A stretch of DNA of 64,000 bases from Micromonospora sp. M71_S20 (GCF_003664255.1 NZ_RCCV01000002.1:560501-624500), one strand, 5' to 3'; numbered from the stretch's first letter, positions 39,342-49,352 are shown. The notes: a model not told the origin generated them from the sequence alone. A program made the numbers and translations.

Positions 39342-41182
39342 CCGCGCCGGCACCCCCGGCGGCGGGTCGGTCGGCCCCGGCCGGGCACGCGGCACGTCCG
39401 GTCACCGGCCCGGCGGGCCGGACACCTCCGACACGCCCGGCGCACCCCGCCGACCGTGCGGCGGATGTCGGCTACCGGCAGCTGTGGGCGGCCGATCCCG
39501 AGGCGTGGCGGGCCGCCGGGGTGGCCTGGCGAGGGCTGACCGGACCGGTGGCGCGGCGGGCCGACGGGCTGGTCGCCGGCGCGGCGGCGCTGCGTTCCGG
39601 CTGGTCGGGCGGGGCGGCCGTCGCCGCCGACGCCCGGCTCGCGGCCCTGCGCACCGAGCTGACCTCCGCCGCCCCCGCCCTGATCGAGGCCGACCAGGTG
39701 CTGGCCGAGTTCGCCGGCCGGTTGGCCGCCGCCAGGGCCCGGCTCGCCGCCGCGGTTGCCCGCGCGGACGCGGTCGGGCTGCTGGTCGACCGGCAGGGCC
39801 GGGTCACCGCCGGCCCCGCCCGCGCGCCGGCGACCGTCCGCTCCGGGGCGGGCACGTCCGGGACGGGCACGTCCGGAGCTGGCGCACCCGTGGTCCACGC
39901 ACCCGGAGCCGCCCCGTCCGGGGCCGGGGCACCCGGCGCATCCAGGTCCGGCACGGCCGGGTCCGGCGCGGGCGAGGCGGACGCGGCCGAGGTGGGCGCG
40001 GCGATCCGGGCGGCGCTGGAGCTGGCCGGTGCGGCCGACCGGGAGGCCGCGGGCCGGCTGGACGCGCTGGCCACCGCCGCCCGCGCGACGTGGGCGGACG
40101 CGCCACCGCCCGGTCGCCCGGCGCCCGGCGCCGAACCGGCCGCGGTGCGGGCCTGGTGGGCCGGGCTCACCCCCGCGCAGCGCCGGTGGCTCGTCGCGCA
40201 CGAGCCGGGGCTCCTCGGCCGCCTCGACGGGGTGCCGGTGGCCGCCCGCGACCAGGCCAACCGGCTGCTGCTCGGGGCACGGCGGGAGGAACTGCTGGCC
40301 GCGCGGCGACGGCTGCTGGAGCGGGTGCCGCGCGGGCCGGTCGAGCTGGCCGGGCTGTTGCGGATCGGGAAGTCCCTGGCCGGGCTGGACGCGCTGGCCG
40401 CCCGCCTGGCCGGCGACGAGCAGCCCCGGGCGTACCTGCTGGGGCTGGGCACGGCCGGCGAGGGGCGGGCGGTGGTGGCGCTGGGCAACCCCGACCGGTC
40501 GGCCCGGGTGCTGACCTACGTGCCGGGGATGACCGCCGGCCTGCACGACGTGCCCGGCGAGCTGGGTCGGGCGGCCCGGGTGCTGTCCCGCTGCGCCGCC
40601 CTCGCCCCCGAGGAGGAGGCCGCCGCGGTGCTCTGGCTGGACTACGACGCCCCCGACTTCCTGCACGAGGCGGCGTGGCCGGGGCAGGCCCGCGACGCCG
40701 GTCCGGCGCTGCACCGGTTCCAGGACGGGCTGCGGGAGACCCACGACGGGCCCCCGGGCCGGCAGACCGTGCTCGGGCACAGCTACGGCTCGCTGGTGGT
40801 CGGCACGGCCGCCCGCGATCACGGGCTGGCCGCCGACGCGCTGGTCTTCGTCGGCTCGCCCGGGGTGGGGGTCGCGCACGCGGGCGAGCTGGGCGTGCCG
40901 GCCGGGCAGGTCTGGGCGAGCACCGCGCCGGACGACGTGATCCGGTGGGCCCGGCCGCCGGACGAGCTGGCCCGCCGGTCCCTGCTGGGCGCGTCGCCGG
41001 TCGGCCCGGCGATCGGGGCGCTGCTCGGCGCGCCGGAGCGGGAGCTGTGGTTCGGGCAGGACCCGTCCCACCCGGGCTTCGGCGGGCGTACGTTCCCCAG
41101 CGGCCGGCACGGTCACACGGGCTACTGGGCGCCCGACAACCCGGCCCTCGACGGGATGGCCCGGGTGGTGCTCGGCCGCTGA
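39338..41182 (+). CDS. DUF1023 alpha/beta-hydrolase-domain protein, type VII-linked
   Basis: 614 residues. After a Pro-rich start, residues about 45-160 form an Ala-rich helical region like WXG100/ESX-associated long helices. A Gly/Ser/Thr/Pro low-complexity stretch follows (about 165-210), then the DUF1023 alpha/beta hydrolase, with RVLTYVPGMTA, GHSYGS (Ser482) and possible acid and base in TAPDDVIRW and RHGHTGYW. Proteins with WXG-like helices joined to hydrolase domains are candidate secreted effectors. The GTG 39338 start overlaps the preceding stop by four bases. The function is not known. Confidence 0.78.
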   Translation: MTAPAPPAAGRSAPAGHAARPVTGPAGRTPPTRPAHPADRAADVGYRQLWAADPEAWRAAGVAWRGLTGPVARRADGLVAGAAALRSGWSGGAAVAADARLAALRTELTSAAPALIEADQVLAEFAGRLAAARARLAAAVARADAVGLLVDRQGRVTAGPARAPATVRSGAGTSGTGTSGAGAPVVHAPGAAPSGAGAPGASRSGTAGSGAGEADAAEVGAAIRAALELAGAADREAAGRLDALATAARATWADAPPPGRPAPGAEPAAVRAWWAGLTPAQRRWLVAHEPGLLGRLDGVPVAARDQANRLLLGARREELLAARRRLLERVPRGPVELAGLLRIGKSLAGLDALAARLAGDEQPRAYLLGLGTAGEGRAVVALGNPDRSARVLTYVPGMTAGLHDVPGELGRAARVLSRCAALAPEEEAAAVLWLDYDAPDFLHEAAWPGQARDAGPALHRFQDGLRETHDGPPGRQTVLGHSYGSLVVGTAARDHGLAADALVFVGSPGVGVAHAGELGVPAGQVWASTAPDDVIRWARPPDELARRSLLGASPVGPAIGALLGAPERELWFGQDPSHPGFGGRTFPSGRHGHTGYWAPDNPALDGMARVVLGR

Positions 41183-41192
41183 CCCCGCGACG

Positions 41193-41234
41193 CGACGGGC
41201 CCCGTCCACCGACGCGGGTGGACGGGGCCCGTCG
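41193..41234. terminator. Bidirectional terminator between DUF1023 and glmS
   Basis: A perfect 18-bp stem (41193-41210 with 41217-41234) and 6-base loop lie in the 65-bp gap between convergent genes. No U-run is visible. Confidence 0.85.
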
Positions 41235-41247
41235 TGGGGCCGTACGA

Positions 41248-43161
41248 CTACTCGACCGTGACCGACTTCGCCAGGTTGCGGGGCTGGTCCACGTCGTGCC
41301 CCCGGGCGGCGGCGATCTCGGCCGCCATGACCTGCAACGGCACGGTGGTGACCAGCGGCGCGAGCAGCGTCGGCGTGCGCGGCACGTAGATCAGGTGGTC
41401 GGCGTAGCGGACGACCGCCTCGTCGCCCTCCTCCGCGATCACGATGGTCCGGGCGCCGCGCGCCCGCACCTCCTGGATGTTGGAGACCACCTTGTCGTGC
41501 AGCATGCCCCGGCCGACCGGGGACGGCACGATGCAGATCACCGGCGTGCCCTTGTCGATCAGCGCGATCGGGCCGTGCTTCAGCTCGCCGGCGGCGAAGC
41601 CCTCGGCGTGCATGTACGCCAGCTCCTTGAGCTTGAGCGCGCCCTCCAGGGCCACCGGGTAGCCCACGTGCCGGCCGATGAAGAGCACCGTCGGCTCGGC
41701 CTTCAGGTCGCGGGCCAGCTCGCGGACGGGCTCGATGCGCTCCAGCAGCTCGCGCAGCTTGCCCGGCATCTCCTGGAGCTGGGCGACCACGGCGGCCACC
41801 TCGTCGGCGAACTTGATGCCGCGCACCTGGGCCAGGTGCAGGCCGATCAGGTAGCAGGCGACGAGCTGGGTGAGGAACGCCTTGGTGGAGGCGACGGCGA
41901 TCTCCGGCCCGCCGTGGGTGTAGAGGACCGCGTCGGACTCCCGGGGGATGGTGGAGCCGTTGGTGTTGCAGATGGCCAGGACGCGGGCCTTCTGCTCCTT
42001 GGCGTGCCGCAGCGCCATCAGGGTGTCCATCGTCTCGCCGGACTGCGAGATCACCACGATCAGCGTGGACCGGTCGAGGACCGGGTCGCGGTAGCGGAAC
42101 TCGCTGGCCAGCTCCACCTCGCACGGGATCCGGGTCCAGTGCTCGATGGCGTACTTGGCGACCAGACCCGAGTGGTACGCGGTGCCGCAGGCCACGATGA
42201 AGATCTTGTCGACGTCGCGCAGGTCCTGGTCGCTGAGGCGCACCTCGTCGAGCATGATCTCGCCGGAGTCGGTGAGCCGGCCGAGCAGCGTGTCGGCGAT
42301 GGCCTGCGGCTGCTCCTCGATCTCCTTGAGCATGAACCAGTCGTAGCCGCCCTTCTCGGCGGCGGAGGAGTCCCAGTCGATGTGGAAGTCCTTGCCGCTG
42401 GCGGGCTGGCCGGCGAAGTCGGTGATCTCGATGGTGTCGCCGGTGATCAGGACGATCTGGTCCTGGCCCAGCTCCACCGCCTCGCGGGTGTGCTCGATGA
42501 ACGCGGCCACGTCGCTGGCGAGGTAATTCTCCCCGTCGCCCCGCCCGACGACCAACGGCGAGTTGCGCCGGGCGCCGACCACCGCGCCGGGCACCGCGGC
42601 GTCGACGGCGAGCAGTGTGAACGCGCCCTCCAGCCGCTGGCAGACCACCCGCATGCCGGCGGCGAGAAGCTGCGGCCCGTCGGGGTGCCCGGCGGCGCGC
42701 AGGTCGGCCAGCGCGGCGGAGAGCAGGTGCGCCGCGCACTCGGTGTCGGTGTCGCTGGTGAACTGGACGCCGTCGGCCTCCAGCTCGGCGCGCAGCTTCG
42801 CGAAGTTCTCGATGATGCCGTTGTGGATCACGGCGACGCGGCCGTCGGGGGCCAGGTGCGGGTGGGCGTTGCGGTCGGTCGGACCGCCGTGGGTGGCCCA
42901 GCGGGTGTGCCCGATGCCGGTGGTGCCGTCCCCGATGCCGATGGGGCTGGCCGCGCAGGACGTGGGGTCCTCGGCGGCCCGCTCGGAGAGCACCTTCTCC
43001 AGGTTGGCCAGCTTGCCGGCCTTCTTCTCGGTCAGCAGCGCGCCGTCGCAGACGATGGCGACGCCGGCCGAGTCGTAGCCGCGGTATTCCAGCCGCCGCA
43101 GTCCGTCGAGCACGATGCCGAGCGCCGGGCGCGCGCCGGCGTAACCAACGATTCCACACAT
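41248..43161 (-). CDS. glmS: Glutamine-fructose-6-phosphate aminotransferase (isomerizing)
   Basis: 637 residues. The N-terminal glutaminase begins MCGIVGYAG with Cys2 as nucleophile; two SIS domains follow (DKIFIVACGTAYHSG, SQSGETMDT, ASTKAFLTQ). The last residues NLAKSVTVE are the family's conserved end. It makes glucosamine-6-phosphate, feeding GlmM. No glmS ribozyme is expected in actinobacteria and none is apparent. Confidence 0.96.
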   Translation of the reverse strand: MCGIVGYAGARPALGIVLDGLRRLEYRGYDSAGVAIVCDGALLTEKKAGKLANLEKVLSERAAEDPTSCAASPIGIGDGTTGIGHTRWATHGGPTDRNAHPHLAPDGRVAVIHNGIIENFAKLRAELEADGVQFTSDTDTECAAHLLSAALADLRAAGHPDGPQLLAAGMRVVCQRLEGAFTLLAVDAAVPGAVVGARRNSPLVVGRGDGENYLASDVAAFIEHTREAVELGQDQIVLITGDTIEITDFAGQPASGKDFHIDWDSSAAEKGGYDWFMLKEIEEQPQAIADTLLGRLTDSGEIMLDEVRLSDQDLRDVDKIFIVACGTAYHSGLVAKYAIEHWTRIPCEVELASEFRYRDPVLDRSTLIVVISQSGETMDTLMALRHAKEQKARVLAICNTNGSTIPRESDAVLYTHGGPEIAVASTKAFLTQLVACYLIGLHLAQVRGIKFADEVAAVVAQLQEMPGKLRELLERIEPVRELARDLKAEPTVLFIGRHVGYPVALEGALKLKELAYMHAEGFAAGELKHGPIALIDKGTPVICIVPSPVGRGMLHDKVVSNIQEVRARGARTIVIAEEGDEAVVRYADHLIYVPRTPTLLAPLVTTVPLQVMAAEIAAARGHDVDQPRNLAKSVTVE

Positions 43162-43365
43162 GTCCCGCAGCCTAACCTAGTTCCACTCATCGCGCGTGCG
43201 CGAAAGCCGGGTAAACGATCACCCAACTTGAGCGATCGGAGGGGAAGCGGCACTCTCCGTGACATAGCTCCGCCGGGCGACGGCGCCGCCGACGACGGTT
43301 CCGCGAGGTCGGGGCCGCCCTCGGCAGGGGTTGAAGCCGCGCCGGGAGTCCGTAGGCTGGCGGGC

Positions 43366-44556
43366 GTGACGACCGCCGACGTGGATCCGCTGGTGGCCCG
43401 GATGCGTCCGTTCGGGACGACCGTCTTCGCCGAGATGTCCGCTCTCGCCGTGCGCACCGGCGCGGTCAACCTCGGTCAGGGCTTCCCCGACACCGACGGG
43501 CCGCCGGAGATGCTCGCCGCCGCCGCGGAGGCGCTGCGCACCGGGCAGAACCAGTACCCACCGGGTCCGGGCGTCCCGGCGCTGCGCGCGGCGGTGGCCG
43601 CGCACCAGCGCCGGTTCTGGGGGCTGGAGTACGACCCCGACGGCGAGATCGTGGTGACGGCGGGCGCCACCGAGGCGATCGCGGCGGCGATCCTCGGGCT
43701 CTGCGAGCCGGGCGACGAGGTGGTCTGCTTCGAGCCGTACTACGACTCGTACGCCGCCTCGATCGCGCTGGCCGGCGCGGTCCGGCGCCCGGTCACGCTG
43801 CGCCCCGCCGACGACGGCCGGTACGCCTTCGACCCCGCCGCCCTGCGCGCCGCGTTCGGCCCGCGTACCCGACTGGTGCTGCTGAACTCGCCGCACAACC
43901 CGACCGGCAAGGTGTTCACCTCCGACGAGTTGGCTCTGGTCGCCGAGCTGTGCCGGGAGCACGACGCGTACGCGGTGACCGACGAGGTGTACGAACACCT
44001 GGTCTTCACCGACGCGTCCACCCCGCACGTCCCGCTGGCCACGCTGCCCGGCATGCGCGAGCGGACGTTGCGCATCTCGTCGGCCGGCAAGACATTCTCC
44101 TGCACGGGCTGGAAGGTCGGCTGGGTGAGCGGGCCGGCGACGCTGGTCTCGGCGGTGCTGCGGGTGAAGCAGTTCCTCACCTTCGTCAACGCCGCGCCGC
44201 TCCAGCCGGCGGTCGCGGTGGCGCTGGCCCTGCCGGACGACTACTTCACCGACTTCCGCGACGGTATGCGGGCCCGCCGGGACCAGCTCGTCGGCGGGCT
44301 CACCGACGCCGGGTTCGAGGTGCTCCCGCCGGAGGGCACGTACTTCGTCACCGCCGACGTCAGCGCGCTGGGCGGGCGGGACGGGGTGGAGTTCTGCCGC
44401 TCCCTGCCCGAGCGGTGCGGGGTGGTCGCCGTGCCGACGCAGGTCTTCTACGACGACCCCGAGGCCGGTCGACACCTGATCCGCTTCGCCTTCTGCAAGC
44501 GCCCCGAGGTGCTGACCGAGGCGGTCACCCGGCTGCGCCGGCTGTCCGCGCCCTGA
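43366..44556 (+). CDS. PLP-dependent class I/II aminotransferase
   Basis: 396 residues. PLP-binding Lys lies in SSAGKTFSCTGWKVGWVSG, with NSPHNPTGKVF and VTDEVYEHLVF. The start FAEMSALAVRTGAVNLGQGFPD is typical of the N-succinyldiaminopimelate (DapC)/kynurenine-glutamine aminotransferase group. It may act in lysine/diaminopimelate synthesis or broader amino-acid transamination. GTG 43366; the gene is divergent from glmS across a 204-bp gap where no further feature is evident, and lies between glmS and glmM. Confidence 0.83.
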   Translation: MTTADVDPLVARMRPFGTTVFAEMSALAVRTGAVNLGQGFPDTDGPPEMLAAAAEALRTGQNQYPPGPGVPALRAAVAAHQRRFWGLEYDPDGEIVVTAGATEAIAAAILGLCEPGDEVVCFEPYYDSYAASIALAGAVRRPVTLRPADDGRYAFDPAALRAAFGPRTRLVLLNSPHNPTGKVFTSDELALVAELCREHDAYAVTDEVYEHLVFTDASTPHVPLATLPGMRERTLRISSAGKTFSCTGWKVGWVSGPATLVSAVLRVKQFLTFVNAAPLQPAVAVALALPDDYFTDFRDGMRARRDQLVGGLTDAGFEVLPPEGTYFVTADVSALGGRDGVEFCRSLPERCGVVAVPTQVFYDDPEAGRHLIRFAFCKRPEVLTEAVTRLRRLSAP

Positions 44557-44657
44557 CCGACGCGTACGCCTGACCGTCAGCCGGCCGCCCGGGTCGGGCC
44601 GGGCGGGAAGGACGTCGGCCCGGCCCCGCCGGTGGCGGACCCGGGCCGACGGGGAGG

Positions 44658-46013
44658 TCAGGCGGTCGGGCTGGCGGTGCGGACCTGCTCGGCGATGCGC
44701 TCGGCCGTCTCGCGGGCGGTGTGCTCGGTGGCGGCCTCGACCATGACCCGGACCAGGGGCTCGGTGCCGGACGGGCGCAGCAGCACCCGGCCCGTCTCGC
44801 CCAGCTCCGCCTCGGCCCGCTCGACCTCGGCCCGGACGGCGGGCGCGGCCGCGCCGACCGTACGGTCGCCGACGGGAACGTTGATCAGCACCTGCGGCAA
44901 CTTGGTCACCACGGTGGCCAGCTCCGCGAGGGACTTCCCGGTGGCGGCCAGCCGGGACATCAGGTGCAGCCCCGTCAGCACGCCGTCGCCGGTGGTGGCG
45001 TACGCGGGCATGACGATGTGCCCGCTCTGCTCGCCGCCCAGTGCGAGGCCGGACGCGCGCAGCTCCTCCAGCACGTACCGGTCGCCGACCTTGGTCTCGA
45101 GGAGGCGGATGCCCTGCGCGGACATGGCCAGCCGCAGGCCGAGGTTGCTCATCACGGTGGCGACCAGGGTGTCGTCGGTGAGCGTGCCGGCCTCCCGCAT
45201 GGCGAGCGCGAGGATCGCCATCACCTGGTCGCCGTCGACCTCGTCGCCGTCGGCGGTCACCGCGACGCAGCGGTCGGCGTCGCCGTCGTGCGCGATACCC
45301 AGGTGCGCGCCGTGCTCGACCACCGCGGCCCGCAGGGCCTCGAGGTGGTTGGAGCCGCACTCGTCGTTGATGTTGAGGCCGTCGGGCTCGGCGTAGATGG
45401 CGACGACCTCGGCCCCCGCCTCCCGGTACACCACCGGCGCCACCTCGGCCGCCGCGCCGTTGGCGCAGTCGACCACGACCTTGAGGCCGTCGAGGCGGTG
45501 CGGCAGGGTGCCGATCAGGTGCTGCACGTAGTGGTCGGCGCCGTCGAGCAGGTCGTGCACCCGGCCGACGCCGGCGCCAACCGGCCGCTTCCAGGCGGTG
45601 GTGGCGTTCGCCTCGACGGCCGCCTCGATCCGCATCTCGATCTCGTCCGGCAGCTTGTGCCCGCCGGCGGCGAAGAGCTTGATCCCGTTGTCGGGCATCG
45701 GGTTGTGCGAGGCGGAGAGCATCACGCCGAGGTCGGCCTTGGCCTCGGCGGTGAGGAACGCCACGGCCGGGGTGGGCAGCACGCCCACCCGGACCACGTT
45801 GGCGCCGGCGCTGGTGAGCCCGGCGACCACGGCGGCCTCCAGCATCTCGCCGCTGGCCCGGGTGTCGCGCCCGACCACGGCCAACGGGGGATGGCTCCGG
45901 TCCGACTCGGCGAGCGTGTGCGCGGCGGCGACCGCCACCGCCAGCGCCAACTCAGGCGTGAGATCCGCGTTCGCCCGCCCGCGTACGCCGTCCGTGCCGA
46001 ACAACCGGCCCAT
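44658..46013 (-). CDS. glmM: Phosphoglucosamine mutase
   Basis: 451 residues, full length. [15 protein letters not shown] start, active Ser102 in [12 protein letters not shown], Mg2+ loop HDGDADRC and phosphate-binding [12 protein letters not shown]. It converts glucosamine-6-P to glucosamine-1-P for UDP-GlcNAc. ATG 46013 is chosen over one 17 codons upstream because it matches the family start. Confidence 0.95.
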   Translation of the reverse strand: MGRLFGTDGVRGRANADLTPELALAVAVAAAHTLAESDRSHPPLAVVGRDTRASGEMLEAAVVAGLTSAGANVVRVGVLPTPAVAFLTAEAKADLGVMLSASHNPMPDNGIKLFAAGGHKLPDEIEMRIEAAVEANATTAWKRPVGAGVGRVHDLLDGADHYVQHLIGTLPHRLDGLKVVVDCANGAAAEVAPVVYREAGAEVVAIYAEPDGLNINDECGSNHLEALRAAVVEHGAHLGIAHDGDADRCVAVTADGDEVDGDQVMAILALAMREAGTLTDDTLVATVMSNLGLRLAMSAQGIRLLETKVGDRYVLEELRASGLALGGEQSGHIVMPAYATTGDGVLTGLHLMSRLAATGKSLAELATVVTKLPQVLINVPVGDRTVGAAAPAVRAEVERAEAELGETGRVLLRPSGTEPLVRVMVEAATEHTARETAERIAEQVRTASPTA

Positions 46014-46051
46014 ACCCGCCAACCTCCGATGAAACGGTCCAGGAAAGGCGA

Positions 46052-46094
46052 ACGGCCGGGCCACCTCCCGTCGAGGGGAGGTGAACCCGGCCGT
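46052..46094 (-). terminator. rplM-rpsI operon terminator hairpin
   Basis: Outer ACGGCCGGG/CCCGGCCGT and inner ACCTCCC/GGGAGGT arms form a long near-perfect stem downstream of rpsI on the minus strand, ahead of glmM. Confidence 0.75.
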
Positions 46095-46123
46095 CCGTCA
46101 GAAGTACAACGTGCAGCTGTTGA

Positions 46124-46591
46124 TCAGCGCTTCGAGTACTGGGGAGCCTTGCGGGCCTTCTTGAGGCCGTACTTCTTGCTTTCCTTGACCCGGGCGTCCC
46201 GGGTGAGGAAGCCGGCCTTCTTCAGCGCCGGACGGTCGTCCGGCTCGCTGACGATCAGGGCCCGGGCGATGGCCAGCCGGAGCGCGCCGGCCTGACCGGT
46301 GGTGCCGCCGCCACGCAGGTTGGCGATGACGTCGAAGGCCTCCGGCTTCTCGGCGGTGACCAGCGGGTCCTTGATCAGCTGCTGGTGCACCTTGCTCGGG
46401 AAGTAGGCCTCGAGGTCACGGCCGTTGCACGTGATCTTGCCGCTGCCGGGGACGATGCGCACCCGGACGATGGCCTCCTTGCGCCGACCCACGGTCTGGA
46501 TCGGGCGGTCACCACGCGGCGCGCGGGCGACGGGCGCCGGCGCCTCGGTGGCCTCCTCGGGGGCAACCTCGGTCTCGGTGATGTCGGTCAT
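46124..46591 (-). CDS. rpsI: 30S ribosomal protein S9
   Basis: 155 residues. An acidic, Pro/Ala-rich N-terminal extension ([20 protein letters not shown]) precedes the S9 body with [14 protein letters not shown] and [21 protein letters not shown]; the end [13 protein letters not shown] tail ([11 protein letters not shown]) reaches the ribosomal P site. ATG 46591. It follows rplM in one operon, 20 bp apart. Confidence 0.97.
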   Translation of the reverse strand: MTDITETEVAPEEATEAPAPVARAPRGDRPIQTVGRRKEAIVRVRIVPGSGKITCNGRDLEAYFPSKVHQQLIKDPLVTAEKPEAFDVIANLRGGGTTGQAGALRLAIARALIVSEPDDRPALKKAGFLTRDARVKESKKYGLKKARKAPQYSKR

Positions 46592-46611
46592 GCTGTTTCC
46601 TTCGCCCGCGC

Positions 46612-47055
46612 TCACTGCGCGATCTGCTTGATCTCGAACGGCACCGGCTGCTGCGCGCCGTGCGGGTGCTCGGCACCGGCGTAGACCTTCAGCTTCTTGA
46701 TGAGCTGACGGCCGAGCTTGTTGTGCGGGAGCATGCCCTTGACGGCCAGCTCGATGGCCCGCTCGGGACGCTTGGTCAGCAGCTCGTCGTAGCCGACCTG
46801 CTTCAGACCACCCGGGTAGCCGGAGTGGCGGTAGGCGACCTTGGTCTGGCGCTTGTTGCCGGTCAGCGCGACCTTGCCCGCGTTCACGATGACGACGAAG
46901 TCGCCCGTGTCGACGTGCGGCGCGAAAGTCGGCTTGTGCTTGCCGCGCAGCAGCGTGGCGGCGTGGGTGGCCAGGCGGCCCAGCACGACATCAGAGGCGT
47001 CGATGACGTGCCACTGACGCTCGATCTCACCCGGCTTCGGGCTGTACGTACGCAC
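46612..47055 (-). CDS. rplM: 50S ribosomal protein L13
   Basis: 147 residues. [19 protein letters not shown], then [18 protein letters not shown] and [12 protein letters not shown], the L13 signatures. GTG 47055 is the start that fits family length. The 191-bp gap upstream to narK should hold its promoter and leader; no clear boxes were identified. Confidence 0.97.
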   Translation of the reverse strand: MRTYSPKPGEIERQWHVIDASDVVLGRLATHAATLLRGKHKPTFAPHVDTGDFVVIVNAGKVALTGNKRQTKVAYRHSGYPGGLKQVGYDELLTKRPERAIELAVKGMLPHNKLGRQLIKKLKVYAGAEHPHGAQQPVPFEIKQIAQ

Positions 47056-47246
47056 AGGTATACCTTGTCTCGTCGTCGGTCTGGGGTCGCGCGCCGAGGT
47101 TACCGGGCGCGCACGAACGACCAAGCGTACCTCAGGCGGCACGCCTCTGGATGTCGTACAACAGCAGGCAACGATACCCGCCGCCCCGTCGGCAGGTCAA
47201 AACGGGGTACCGCCCCCGCCTGGCTCCCGAGGATACATGGCGGTGG

Positions 47247-48635
47247 TCACACCCCGGTCAGCCGGCGCGGGCCCTGGCGCAGGTAGACCAGCCAGGTCAC
47301 CCCGAAACAGACCGCGTACGCGACGATGAAGGCGACGTACGCCGCGTCCGCGCTGCCCCCGGTCAGGAACGACTGCCGGAACGCGATGTTCACCAGCACC
47401 CCGCCGGAGGCCCCGACCGCCCCGGCGATGCCGATCAGCGAGCCGGTCATCCGCCCGGCCCAGCGCTGCGCCGCGGCCGCCTCCCGCCGACCGGCGTCCA
47501 CCTCGGCCGCCGCCCGGGCCCGGAAGATCGCCGGGATCATCTTGTACGTCGAGCCGTTGCCGAGCCCGGAGAAGACGAAGAGCGACAGGAAGCCGAGCAG
47601 GTAGAGCCCGAACGACCGCTCGCGGGCGGCGTACAGCACCAACGAGGCGCCGGCCGCCATGGCGACGAAGTTCCAGAAGGTCACCCGGGCCCCGCCGAGG
47701 CGGTCGGCGAGGTGCCCGCCGACCGGCCGGATCAGCGAGCCGACCAGCGGGCCGAGGAAGGTGAGCCAGGCGGCGTCGACCGGGGTCGGGAAGCGCTCGG
47801 CGAACTGGAGCTGGAGCACTTGGCCGAAGGCGAAGCCGAAGCCGATGAACGAGCCGAAGGTGCCGATGTAGAGCAGCGACATGATCCAGGTGTGCGGGTC
47901 GCGGGCCGCCTCGCGCAGCGCGCCGGGCTCGTTGCGCGCCCCGGGGATGTTGTCCAGCCCGCGCGCCGCGGCGAACGCGGCCAGCACGATCAGCGGCAGG
48001 TAGACCGCCGGCACCAGCCGGGGGTACGCGGCGCCCGCGGTCGCCAGCACCGCCAGGCCGACCAGTTGCACCGCCGGCACGCCGAGGTTGCCGCCGCCGG
48101 CGTTGAGCCCGAGCGCCCGGCCCTTGAGCCGAGACGGGTAGAAGAGGTTGATGTTCGCCATCGAGGAGGCGAAGTTGCCCCCGCCGACGCCGGTCAGGCA
48201 GGCCAGCACCATCAGGGTCGGGTAGGAGACGCCGGGCTCCAGCAGCACCGTCATCGGCACGGCCGGAACGAGCAGCAGCAGCGCGCTGACGATCGTCCAG
48301 GTCCGCCCGCCGAAGCGGGCCACGGCCAGCGTGTAGGGCAGCCGCAGCGCCGCCCCGAGGGCGGCCGGCACGGCGGTGAGCAGGAACTTCCCCGCCGGGT
48401 CGATGCCGTACTCGGGGCCGAGGAAGAGCACCATCACCGACCAGAGGCTCCACACGGAGAAGCCCACGTGCTCGGCGAAGATCGAGACCCAGAGGTTGCG
48501 GCGGGCGACCGGCGCCCCCGTCGTACGCCAGAACTCGGGGTCCTCGGGCCGCCAGTCGTCGATGCGGTGCCGCCGGCCGGCGGCGGCCGGCGGGGCGGCC
48601 TCGGCCATAGGTGTGGTGGGGGCCAGTGTGCTCAC
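47247..48635 (-). CDS. narK: Nitrate/nitrite transporter, NarK family (MFS)
   Basis: 462 residues and about 12 helices. Both nitrate-signature blocks are visible: TGVGGGNFASSMANINLFYP and LGLNAGGGNLGVPAVQ. The N-terminal 40 residues are cytoplasmic. It imports nitrate for the assimilatory pathway encoded to the right. GTG 48635 has a GAGGAGGAG site upstream. A GlnR-box-like site lies 50-90 bp upstream. Confidence 0.93.
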   Translation of the reverse strand: MSTLAPTTPMAEAAPPAAAGRRHRIDDWRPEDPEFWRTTGAPVARRNLWVSIFAEHVGFSVWSLWSVMVLFLGPEYGIDPAGKFLLTAVPAALGAALRLPYTLAVARFGGRTWTIVSALLLLVPAVPMTVLLEPGVSYPTLMVLACLTGVGGGNFASSMANINLFYPSRLKGRALGLNAGGGNLGVPAVQLVGLAVLATAGAAYPRLVPAVYLPLIVLAAFAAARGLDNIPGARNEPGALREAARDPHTWIMSLLYIGTFGSFIGFGFAFGQVLQLQFAERFPTPVDAAWLTFLGPLVGSLIRPVGGHLADRLGGARVTFWNFVAMAAGASLVLYAARERSFGLYLLGFLSLFVFSGLGNGSTYKMIPAIFRARAAAEVDAGRREAAAAQRWAGRMTGSLIGIAGAVGASGGVLVNIAFRQSFLTGGSADAAYVAFIVAYAVCFGVTWLVYLRQGPRRLTGV

Positions 48636-48685
48636 GGCGACTCCTCCTCGTCGGGTGCGACCTGGAGGAACGCTAGGAACCGGGG

Positions 48686-48723
48686 GTTACCCGACGGTGC
48701 CCGTCGCGGGTCGGGCCGGAAAC
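48686..48723 (-). promoter_or_regulatory. Possible GlnR box upstream of narK
   Basis: GTTAC at 48686-48690 and GAAAC at 48719-48723 lie exactly 33 bases apart (start to start), as do the first and last half-sites of the GlnR consensus gTnAc-n6-GaAAc-n6-gTnAc-n6-GaAAc. The two inner half-sites match poorly, so this is tentative. Confidence 0.38.
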
Positions 48724-48760
48724 GGAGACCGCACCGCGGGCGGATGCCGCCGGTGAGATG

Positions 48761-49054
48761 TCAGAGTTCCTGGAGGATGCGCAGCGCCCGGCCGACCCGG
48801 AGCATGGTTGCGGTGTCGGCGACGTCCACGCACTCGGTGAACCACTTCTTCATCGGCGAGGAGATCCGGTCGGGCATCACCACGTACGCGCCCATCGGCA
48901 CCGCCAGGGGCGAGTCGCGCAGCAGCGCCTCCTCGACCACCTCGGCCACGATCACGATCGGCACGTCGGTGGAGTTGTAGACGTCGGAGCTGATCACCAG
49001 TCCGAGCCGTTCCCGGGCGCCGTCGATGCGCCAGACCTCGCCCCTACGCAGCAC
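48761..49054 (-). CDS. MazF/PemK-family endoribonuclease toxin
   Basis: 97 residues of the MazF fold: MLRRGEVWRIDG, then LGLVISSDVYN and VPMGAYVVMPDRISS. Members cut single-stranded mRNA at short motifs. It overlaps the antitoxin gene by 11 bases. An intact toxin-antitoxin pair between narK and the methyltransferase gene; unrelated to nitrate use. Confidence 0.83.
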   Translation of the reverse strand: MLRRGEVWRIDGARERLGLVISSDVYNSTDVPIVIVAEVVEEALLRDSPLAVPMGAYVVMPDRISSPMKKWFTECVDVADTATMLRVGRALRILQEL

Positions 49055-49301
49055 GCGGGCGCCCGCCGAAGAGCACGTCGTCGACCATGCCCACCTCGCG
49101 GGCGTCGGCGAGGGCGGCGGCTTCGAGGTCGAGCTTGGCCCGGCCGACGGCGGCGGCGTGCGCGGTGAACACCTCGCGCAGCGCCTTCTCCCGGGCCGCC
49201 TGGTCCATCCACGCCGACAGGGAGAGCCCCTCGCGCTTGGCGAACCGCCGGGCCTCCTCGATCGTCTCGTCCGAGAACGACAGGGTCACCTTGGCAGTCA
49301 T
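49044..49301 (-). CDS. Antitoxin of MazF-type pair
   Basis: 85 residues, starting MTAKVTLSFSDETIEEARRFAKREG, which resembles a ribbon-helix-helix DNA-binding N-terminus (RHH strand TLSFSDE and helices), then an Ala-rich toxin-neutralising tail. It precedes the toxin gene and overlaps it, as is usual for type II pairs, and probably represses the operon. Confidence 0.78.
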   Translation of the reverse strand: MTAKVTLSFSDETIEEARRFAKREGLSLSAWMDQAAREKALREVFTAHAAAVGRAKLDLEAAALADAREVGMVDDVLFGGRPRAA

Positions 49302-49352
49302 GCCGTGGAGACTACCCAGCGGTATGACCGCCAGTCATCCCGTCGGCCCCGA

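Noticed and set aside
38903..43159. Very long minus-strand open frame over the WXG100/DUF1023 genes and glmS
   Set aside because: It is antisense to, or out of frame with, genes that have clear motifs, and shows only low-complexity composition.
43162..43365. Possible glmS ribozyme
   Set aside because: The ribozyme belongs to Firmicutes and lies in the 5' leader; no matching core was seen, and actinobacterial glmS lacks it.
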